20,000 nt of DNA from Chondrilla cf. caribensis (lineage: Eukaryota; Porifera; Demospongiae; Chondrillida; Chondrillidae): NCBI GenBank assembly GCA_964020155.1, contig OZ026565.1:1010001-1030000 (forward strand), written 5' to 3'. Below are positions 1-8,400 of this stretch, in pieces (positions within the stretch are counted from its first letter, which is position 1; every line of letters begins with the position of its first letter). Below the pieces are notes generated by a model. That model had not been told where the DNA came from. It ran no database searches and saw nothing but the letters and a program-made list of their open reading frames with translations. Made by a program: the position numbers and the translations under genes.

Positions 1-94
1 AATTAAAGACCTTTACAGAGACCCTCAAGACCTTTCTCTAAGAAGTTACTGTAATCTCTCAGAAGAATTCAGAACACTAGATAGATAAAGAACA
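1..94 (+). other. Leader/upstream of the I9-only gene
   Basis: This short stretch precedes the first ATG of the I9-only gene and probably holds its 5' untranslated region. No TATA box or clear initiator is visible. The promoter is probably cut off by the window edge. Confidence 0.4.
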
Positions 95-2793
95 ATGGAG
101 TCCTACCTAACGATATTCCTGACCTTAACTGCAGTTCTTGTTGGTAGCCTGTCTGCTCCTGTTCCGCAAAATCCCCAATCCAAACTCAGGGTGGCCCCAT
201 GCCCACAGGTGAAAACCGGGAAATACATAGTCATGGTGAGGGACGTAGTGGGCGTAGAAGGAGACCAAAAGACCTTCCTCGGTTACATGAAGATTATGAC
301 CAAAACAGACTCTGATGACACTCAAGTAAGTAAAAGCCCAGTAACAGAAAAGCCAACAGATGCCGACGTTAGTGAGGAAGATAAGAAACCATCAGTAAAG
401 TCCTATCAGGACTTGGGGTTTGGGATGTACTCAGTTGACATGAATAAACCAGCATTGAAAGAAGTGAGTTTGTTTTTGTTCGTCTCTCTCTTCTGGACAC
501 ATTTCCACATACTGTTACTGCACACACAGGGAATTCTTGTTAATCAGCCGCAATTTGTTTTCAATCAACATGGTTGATTAATGAATGTGGCAGATTAATT
601 GGATATCCATTATTGTTTGTACAGTATAAGTAATACATTGGTGTTTGAAAATTGCAGTGGATAAAATAGTCTGGCAGATAAAGTGGTGGTGCATTAATGC
701 GAATTTGGTGTACTGCATCTCAAGTATCTACGTATATGCAATACGGTGTGAGCCGGCTGAATGAGAATGACCACATATCGTACCACAGTAAGCAAGGCTC
801 CAAGAATCCTATGAAAACTGACACACCCTACATTGACACGCCTTCTATTGTGTTACATATTGAATGCTTGGCATGAGCAATTGATAACTGACCTTCAGTA
901 CCCAGTGATAGCATACTATGTCCTATACAATCCTTATGTAACTGAGATTGGTGTGAATCAGGTGTGACGAAGCCCGATCAAGTGATTCATCCCACCATTC
1001 AAAGACAATGGACCATGTGCCTCCCTATACATCCTGGTGTGTGGTAACATCAGCCAGACCTCTGAGATCATCAAAAGTGACAATTGATTAATCAACTAGT
1101 GATTGAAAGGTCAACACGTGGTTAATCAGTGGTATTTACATCACCTTTGAAATAGGAACACAGGAAATGGTCCTTTTATGGACCACATTAGACTTCTCCC
1201 ACAGTGTCTCATCCATAGGATCAATTTCCTGTACATCCTTCCCAAAGGTGATGAAACATATACATGTACACCCAACGAGGATATCAATACTGTAGGTAAA
1301 TCTGAATAAAAAATTAACTCAGACACAAAATGTCAAAATATTTATGACGTACATACTACAGTACCACTTGTTGAATAAGTGGCTTGCCAATGGTTAGTAC
1401 ACACTCTTGGTTGGTACACACTCCTGGTTAGTACATACTCCTGGTTAGTACACACTCCCGGTTAGTACACACTCCCGGTTAGTACATACTCCCGGTTAGT
1501 ACACACTCCCGGTTAGTACACACTCCTGGTTTGTACACCCTCCTGGTTAGTACACTCTCCTGGTTAGTACACCCTCCTAGTTAGTACACGCTCCCGGTTA
1601 GTACACCCTCCTGGTTAGTACACACTCCTGGTTAGTACACACTCTTGGTTGGTACACACTCCTGGTTAGTACATACTCCTGGTTAGTACACACTCCCAGT
1701 TAGTACACACTCCCGGTTAGTACATACTCCCGGTTAGTACACACTCCCGGTTAGTACACACTCCTGGTTTGTACACCCTCCTGGTTAGTACACTCTCCTG
1801 GTTAGTACACCCTCCTAGTTAGTACACGCTCCCGGTTAGTACACCCTCCTGGTTAGTACACACTCCTGGTTAGTACACACTCCCGGTTAGTACATACTCC
1901 CGGTTAGTACACACTCCCGGTTAGTACACACTCCTGGTTTGTACACTCTCCTGGTTAGTACACTCTCCTGGTTAGTACACCCTCCTAGTTAGTACACGCT
2001 CCCGGTTAGTACACACTCCTGGTTAGTACACACTCCTGGTTAGTACACTCTCCTGGTTAGTACACCCTCCTAGTTAGTACACGCTCCCGGTTAGTACACC
2101 CTCCTGGTTAGTACACACTCCTGGTTAGTACACACTCCCGGTTAGTACATACTCCCGGTTAGTACACACTCCCGGTTAGTACACACTCCTGGTTTGTACA
2201 CTCTCCTGGTTAGTACACTCTCCTGGTTAGTACACCCTCCTAGTTAGTACACGCTCCCGGTTAGTACACCCTCCTGGTTAGTACACACTCCTGGTTAGTA
2301 CACACTCCGGGTTAGTACACACTCCTGGTTTGTACACACTCCTGGTTTGTACACCCTCCTGGTTAGTACACTCTCCTGGTTAGTACACACTCCTCGTTAG
2401 TACATACACTTTGTCAAGTAGTATTGACAGATGTTTGACTATAATAATACAAGGCATTTTTGAACTGTGACAAACTCATGTAATAACATCATGACTGTCA
2501 TGTGGTGATCATGTGACATGCAGTGGTGCAATTTGCTAACATTCTCGTTCCAAATGTATATGTACGCATGTGTACACAACATGAGACCAATAACATACTG
2601 TTCTGTACATATCAATACACTGTACTCTATATATCATATACATGTGCATATAATTGTGCTTATACAGGTTCTAGAGATGGCTGATGTAGACTTTGTGGAA
2701 GAGGATACAATGGTGTTCGGTGCTAGTCCATGTGATAAGGAATCAGGTTCTGGTTCTGGATCAGAAGGCCAAAATCAGATCATGCTAGGATAA
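95..2793 (+). CDS. Secreted stand-alone inhibitor I9 (subtilisin propeptide-like) protein, two exons
   Basis: Exon 1 is 95-463 (123 codons, ends AAA GAA before GTGAGT). Exon 2 is 2668-2793 (acceptor TATACAG; 41 codons plus TAA). The intron is phase 0, giving 164 aa. Residues 1-20 form a signal peptide with a hydrophobic core and likely cleavage after LSA. From residue 43 (KYIVMVRD) to about 140 the chain matches the I9 propeptide fold: a YIV strand at the start, an acidic low-complexity insert near residues 70-100, then YQDLGFGMYSVDMN and DVDFVEEDTMVFG, the usual I9 ending. No catalytic domain follows. The chain ends in a Ser-Gly tail and a stop, and no catalytic motif appears in the 1.6 kb downstream. 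Known I9-only proteins (yeast PBI2, Pleurotus POIA1) inhibit or chaperone subtilases, so a trans-acting secreted inhibitor is plausible (inference). It could instead be a truncated subtilase copy. The neighbouring convergent gene is the full-length paralogue. An ATTAAA at 2804-2809 is a possible but very close poly(A) signal. Confidence 0.8.
526..713 (+). repeat. Dispersed ~180-bp element, copy 1 (intronic)
   Basis: This segment aligns along its length with 11960-12138. Shared blocks include GCAATTTGTTTTCAA, GGCAGATTAATTGGATAT and a tail with GATAAA and TTAATG. In the better-preserved copy the ends are inverted (TACAGCGAATACTCCTTAAT against TACAGTGGATTCTCATTAAT). Here the ends are eroded but recognisable. 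It is probably a non-autonomous DNA-transposon relic. Confidence 0.6.
717..1390. other. Intron sequence with nothing recognised
   Basis: This part of intron 1 of the I9-only gene lies between the dispersed element and the minisatellite. I see no exon-like open frame with splice sites and no structured RNA. The last ~40 bases (ACTTGTTGAATAAGT) weakly resemble the corresponding flank of the minisatellite in the subtilase intron (ACTTACTTAATAAGT). Confidence 0.5.
1391..2407 (+). repeat. 17-bp minisatellite, about 60 units, with higher-order structure
   Basis: The unit is GGTTAGTACACACTCCT, with C/T and A/T variants (CCCGG, CCTGG, GGTTTG, ACATAC). Variant units recur together at multiples of 17. 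The block starting ACACTCTTGGTTGG occurs at 1401 and 1639 (238 bp, 14 units). The GGTTTG variant recurs at 1523, 1761, 1931 and 2186 (steps of 14, 10 and 15 units). Such nested repetition fits amplification by unequal exchange. The array lies in intron 1 of the I9-only gene and ends about 260 bp before the acceptor. Confidence 0.95.
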
Positions 2794-2976
2794 ATTCACT
2801 CACATTAAACTTTGCTCATTTCACCACTATGATCATTTTACCATCATGATAACAGCTATAATATGCACACCTACACATTTGCATGAACATCCAAGCCATC
2901 ACAAGTTTCATCGTAATAATGACATTTTGATGGATATATAATATGAGTGAAATATACCACATAACACAAATTGCTC
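2794..2976. other. 3' flank of the I9-only gene
   Basis: AT-rich sequence immediately after the TAA, presumably the 3' untranslated region. ATTAAA at 2804-2809 is the only poly(A)-like hexamer I noticed near the stop. No coding potential is seen. Confidence 0.4.
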
Positions 2977-3180
2977 GTACAGTGGAACCTCTCTATGAAG
3001 GACACACTGGGACCTGCTTATTTGTCCACTGTGGAGAGGTTGTTCACTCTTCAGAGATGAAAAATGTATTAACACTAAAGGAAAGTTCATTTTTGGGGGC
3101 TAAGAAAGTGTCCTTTGTAGGGAGGTATTTTCTATGGTGTCCTTTATTGGGAGAGTCCTTTAATAGAGGTTCCACTGTAC
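2977..3180. mobile_element. Palindromic TACAGTGGAACC element A (MITE-like)
   Basis: About 204 bp bounded by inverted ends: left GTACAGTGGAACCTCTCTAT, right ending AATAGAGGTTCCACTGTAC. The inner parts are also self-complementary in character (AAGGACAC against GTCCTT). The element creates an 80-codon spurious open frame. Relatives in this window are at 3194-3297, 3703-3882, 13488-13564, 15334-15661 and 18887-19065. The terminal GTAC on both sides may be part of the element or a target duplication. Confidence 0.75.
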
Positions 3181-3193
3181 AATAAGCAAATTA

Positions 3194-3297
3194 TATAGTG
3201 GAATCTTTCTGAATTGAGAAAACCCTGAATAACACGGGCAATGATCTTTGTCCTCTGTGGTCCCAAGGTGTCCTCAATAGAGAGGTTCCATTCTATA
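3194..3297. mobile_element. Short diverged TACAGTGGAACC-family element
   Basis: About 104 bp with inverted ends TATAGTGGAATCTTTCTGAA and TCCTCAATAGAGAGGTTCCA then TTCTATA. It looks like a shortened, diverged relative of the element directly upstream. Confidence 0.6.
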
Positions 3298-3702
3298 CAC
3301 ACTGTTATATTATGATAATATACATGATAGAGCTACATAGTATGAAATTTGTCTAGATCTGCTATAAATGAAAACAGTTCCAAGTTTTACAATATTATGG
3401 TAGTAGAGTTGGATTCTCTTTAGCTGTTTTTCATGCAAAGTACCCTGGTATACTAACGCATACAGTCATGAATTACAAACGTAATTTTGTCACTGGTCAC
3501 CACAGCCTACTCAGGGTCCAGACGACACACATTAACACAAATACAAGAAACTGATTATAACATTATATGTACATATCCACAGGTATACATATTGAATGAA
3601 ATTGTATTGCAATTATTATTATGAAATCATATTAGTAATGCCATATCAACATATGTACAATTGGTATCTTGTGGTCAAGAGCTGTATGTCACATAAAAGG
3701 CA
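3298..3702. other. Intergenic sequence, nothing recognised
   Basis: AT-rich stretch between palindromic elements in the gap between the convergent genes. No exon, RNA gene or tandem repeat is seen. Confidence 0.4.
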
Positions 3703-3882
3703 TACACTTGAACCTCTCTATTAAGGACACTTTGGGACCTTAATTTTAGTCCTTAATACAGAGGTTTCCCCAATTCAGAGGTCATTTTATACACTACTGT
3801 TCCACGCTGGGACACAGAATGGTGTCCTGATTACAGAGGTTTCCACATTTCAGAGGTTTGCAATAGAGAGGTTCCACTGTAC
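3703..3882. mobile_element. Palindromic TACAGTGGAACC element B
   Basis: About 180 bp. Left end TACACTTGAACCTCTCTATT then AAGGACAC; right end AATAGAGAGGTTCCACTGTA. The inner sequence alternates TAATACAGAGG and TTACAGAGG motifs characteristic of the family. Confidence 0.7.
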
Positions 3883-4422
3883 ACCAGGTCTGGAGTATGC
3901 ATGGTGCATTGAGGTGAGCTTACTGTATATACATATCCATTCTATGAAGTGTCTGTCTCAGTCTGTATATTATATTACAGCATCCACTGATATAAGTAAA
4001 TTAATAGTGTATATTTCTATCAACTACACATACACCCTGGAACATGACTGCGTATATGTGTGTCTAAGGGTTTTATACATTATAAATTGGTATACAATAA
4101 TATAATTTTATATCTACAGCAAAGAATGCTATAATAAGATAGTACTGGATCCTATAGGGTTATAAGATAGATAATGGGTGTAGTAAATAACAATATTATA
4201 TCCAATTAATATACACACGGTGACCATTAATATTTATGACATTGTATTATTGTAATGAAAACAACAGCTGCTGAAAAAGACTGTGTTTACATGTTCTGTA
4301 ACTAAGCGATCATGTCAACTAATCATAACAATTATCCAAGTGTGTCACATAATATTATAAGTGTTGAGGGAATGCTAGTGTATTAGACAGTATGGGCGGT
4401 TTGTTACAAGATGAAAAGATTA
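3883..4422. other. 3' flank of the subtilase gene
   Basis: AT-rich DNA downstream of the minus-strand subtilase stop. It probably includes the 3' untranslated region. No canonical AATAAA on the minus strand was found; CATAAA-type variants exist but are not convincing. Confidence 0.35.
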
Positions 4423-5462
4423 TCAACCCCTCCAGAAAGTAGTGAAGTATCTTGGGTAGTTTCTGCCTCTCTTAGGCATATCAACGAATGACGTCATGTG
4501 ATACCCGAGTTCCCGCATGCGTGAATTGTTGGAATGTAGCGCAGACCGTGTGGTACTTAATATAGTGCGAAATATATTGGATCCGAAGCGGTTGGTATCG
4601 AATATGGCATGATAGAGCTGTGTACCTCTGTAGTCAAAGGTGCAAACATCGATGAGGAACTCTCCCCGTGTGGCTTTATTTCTCACATATGTCTGCAAAG
4701 ATCCTTCGGAGAGACTCCCATGGGACGAAGTTTGGGATCCGTATCGGTAAATGGTATAAATGCGCGCATACAACGTGTTGGAAGTGGTGATACCGGTTCC
4801 TCTCAATCTTCTGTACACCATCTCATACCCCCTTGCTCTTAGGTTATTTTGCTCAGTTGTGAGACGGGAGATAGTCATTTCCAAGGAGACAATGGTCGTA
4901 TTAACCAGCGTTGGGTCCTTCTTGAAGATAAGAGTGACCCTCGGTTCGTTGTGGTTGATATTGTACGGAGCAAGCCCAATCACTGCGTATCCTCTTCTCT
5001 TGTTGGATTGAATGAGGTTAAAGGCAGTGTGAAGGGTCAAATCTTTGTACGTTAAGTACAGGGAGACATTGCCGGTGCCAACATAGGAGAATATGACGCC
5101 ATAGTAGAGGGAATTCAAAACACAATAGACGGTAATACTATTGGCAACATAGCCTAACTTCTTTTGAGATATGATCCTGGTGTAGAGCGAGTTTATTGGT
5201 ATCCCGTCAACTAAAACATTTAGTTGTGTCGGAAGAGAAATTAATTTAAAAGTGTTGTTTGATGGTGGGGTAGTTGTGGTAGGAGCACGTGTTGTGGGTG
5301 GGGCAGCTGTTGTGGGTGGGGCAGCTGTTGTGGGAGGGGCAGTTGTTGTGGCCGGGGCTGTTGTCGTAGGTGGCACAGTCATCCCAAGATCGTCTGTTGT
5401 TTGATTTCCAGTGGTTGGGGCAGCTGGTGAAGCAGTGAGGGTAGGTGAGGTTGGTGTCCTAC
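4423..5462 (-). CDS. Subtilase exon 3: mucin-like linker and five C-terminal repeats
   Basis: Residues 427-772. Residues 457-493 are TTTAPP/TTAAPP repeats, a likely O-glycosylated spacer encoded by a small in-frame minisatellite. From about 517 there are five repeats of about 50 residues. Each has a charged stretch, then a (K/R)xxGY-like turn (KKLGYV 527, KRRGYA 581, RARGYE 635, KATRGEF 689, RELGYH 743), then 20-30 residues later an aromatic strand of the type LYxxIF (YYGVIF, RVTLIF, LYARIY, LYHAIF, PRYFTTF). The periodicity is visible by eye. The pattern resembles the bacterial tandem repeat domain 1 (BTRD1) family found in polyglycine hydrolases and bacterial secreted proteins, but this assignment needs a profile search. 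The exon ends FWRG then TGA. Confidence 0.85.
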
Positions 5463-8400
5463 CTGCATTGAAGGAGATACACAACTATCACGATAAATAC
5501 AAAGTATCATTCAAGAAGCAAAAAACATCATACTGGTTACAGGATATTACCATTATCAAAAATTACATATGTACATGTATGTATGTGCCTGCGTACATAC
5601 ATGTATATACGTACATAATATTGGTCAACATTTATTTTGATCAAATTTGGTAAAATAAAATGTACGTTAAGCATTCTATACAGGTTATAAGCCTTGGGCA
5701 AACACACATATCACTGCCTGTGTACAAAGGACACCCAAAGAGCAGGTAAGAACAAATACAGTACTATTACTTGTAGATAAGGACACAGGTGCCAAAATAG
5801 TGTTACATACAGCCAGTGACAGATTATCAAGGTATGTAGTCCGAAAGAGAAACTACGGCTACGATTGGTGGTACTCTGCTAAATTGACAATCATCATAGC
5901 AGGCATTGAAGTTGAGCATACTAAATTTACTCAGTACCGGTATTGGCAAAAAGAACACTTGTACATCCAAATAATAATAACAACAACAACAACAACAACA
6001 CAAGATGATATTTGTAAATGAACCTACCTTGTCCGGTATACACTAGTAGATTTGGGGTGTAACTTCGGTCAGCAGGAGGGATGGGAGAGAAGTCCATAGC
6101 ATTGCGTGTGGCACGGGCTTTCATTATGTTCCAAACTTGCACGAAGGACAGATTGGGGGATTCCTCCAGTATCAGCGCGGCCACTCCAGCAGCTATGGGT
6201 GATGCCATTGAAGTCCCGCTGTTGGACACCAAGTAATCGTCATTAAGATGAGTAGCCGAGCGGATCCACTGCCCGGGAGCAAAAATCTGTACACAACCCC
6301 CATAGTTTGTACCCGGGCTTCTGGAAGACGCGAACCAGTAGAGTTTATCTTTCTCTTGCTGGCTCCCACCCACAGTCACCACAAAACGAGAAGAGGAAGG
6401 GCTGAAGTTACAAGCATTGGATTTCTGATTACCAGCAGCTACAAACATCAAAATCCCACGATAGAAGGCTCGTCGAAGAGCTGCATCCAATGCCTCCGAT
6501 TTTGGCCCGATCAACGACATCGAAACCACTGTTGGCCTTCCAGAGTTCTGTGCAAATTTGATGACTTGGTCGATGCCTTCCACCACCCAGGAGAAGAGCC
6601 CCCCCAGTTGACAGTTGAGGACCCTGATGCTGTAAATTGTTGCTCCGGGGGCTACTCCTGTGACCGCCCCGCCTGCCAGTCCAGCACAGTGTGTACCATG
6701 TCCATGACAGTCTTTGCCTTGTTCACCCTGAGTGTAATCGTAACCGCCGAATTTCGCTCGTCCCCCGAAGACCCTATGCGAGTATCTTATCCCCGAGTCT
6801 AATATAAAAATATCGACTCCTTTCCCAGTAAATGGTGGTCTGAATCGGCCATCCAATCGGGCATTGTGTTGATCAATTCGGTCCAAATGCCATCCGAGCT
6901 CGATGGGATAAAAGGTCGGGTCGGCAGTGGCATAGACTTCCATGTCTTCTTCAACCAACTCGACATCTTCCATGTCCAATACCTGAATTACAGAAAACAA
7001 AACAATAAATAAAACAGTAAACAATGGATACAAATCCAATAAGCACGGGAACAAACACAACACCAAGTAAGCAAATCGAATGAACATGGAAACAAATACA
7101 ACAAGCAAGTAAACAGATTTAATAAACATGAAAATAATCAAATAAACAATTTCAGCATAAAATTATGTTGTGTAGAGATCAAGTTTAGTAGGTAGCTGAC
7201 CGCAAGTGCTGTGAGAGTATGTGAGTGACTGTACATACATACATGTGTTGTGTGAACACAGTAGTATAGTAGCATACATAGCATAGTAGTATAGCATACA
7301 AGTATAGTGTATGACCACAAGTGCTATCTTTGGGACATCTCCACCACAGACACAACACAGCAGCCACATTGCAGAAGATGATGTTTTCGAGAACATGTCA
7401 TACGACACCATATATGGAAGCCCATGTTTGCACTTATATGTCCTCATAAAATTGCACCAATACATTTGCTTGCCTGTGTATGTACACATATGTTACTACT
7501 AGTAGATACTACAAACCAAATCTGTACTTCTTACCAGAGGTACTTGCTATCAGTACTGCAGGGTGGACATAGTGTACATACATGAGCTAGGGACTGGGTG
7601 AAGTGTATGTTACATAAGCATGTTCTGATCAGGCTACAAGTTGGTCACACCTGCTATCAGTAACGATGATTTAGCATACTTTACATAAGCTAGGGACTGA
7701 GTGAAGTGTACACATCACAAGTACACCTTAGGTATCTTACTAAGCAAGTTGTACTTCATATGCATGTATGTTTGCCTATTGCTGCATACATGAGTGATTG
7801 CTATTGTGAGAAATAGGAATGTGAGTTATTTGAGCAAGGGGGTGGAAGCATGGCAAGTTTCCAACTCAAATTACCTCTCAGAATAACAAAGTGATACTGC
7901 AATAATACTAATTTCATGTAAGCCAGTAACCTGTAGTAGGACTCAGGTTACTGGCAGGGTCAGACTCAGGATAAGTGAGTGTCAACTAATCAATAAGAAT
8001 CCACTGTAGTTCACATGGAAGCTTCCCTCACTCCCTCTACAGCTCCATCTGGAACTCTCACAGACACAGGCATAGTCTACAATGATGTCATTACTGCCTG
8101 TGTACTCAACACTGGCTGCATGACATGGTGACAAGTAATAAAACCACAACATTCATGGTGACAAGTACCAAAATCAAAACATTGAGCTAGTGTGCACGAA
8201 AAGGCTTCCTAATGTTGACACGATCTCAAGAGCATTTCACCATGTGTGGATTGAACACATGTCACCTATCATGTCACTGATAAACAACTGACAAGATCAG
8301 ATAGTATTTAGGAGTGGTCATAAGCTCATAGTTGCCTTACTATGGGTTATGCGAACAAATGTCACCTAATATATCAATTTACAGAGGGTGGTGTTCAGAT

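Noticed and set aside
464..577. Extension of the first I9 exon to a stop at 577
   Set aside because: The GTGAGT donor at 464 and the homology of the downstream exon at 2668 with the subtilase show that these codons are intronic.
1391..2407. CRISPR-like array
   Set aside because: Units are contiguous 17-mers with no unique spacers, within a eukaryotic intron.
4609..5055. Three overlapping plus-strand open frames
   Set aside because: They are antisense to the C-terminal repeat exon of the subtilase, which has continuous frame and splice phase.
6248..6802. 184-codon plus-strand open frame
   Set aside because: It lies antisense to the subtilase catalytic exon, which carries intact S8 motifs. 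The plus frame matches nothing and has no splice or signal features.
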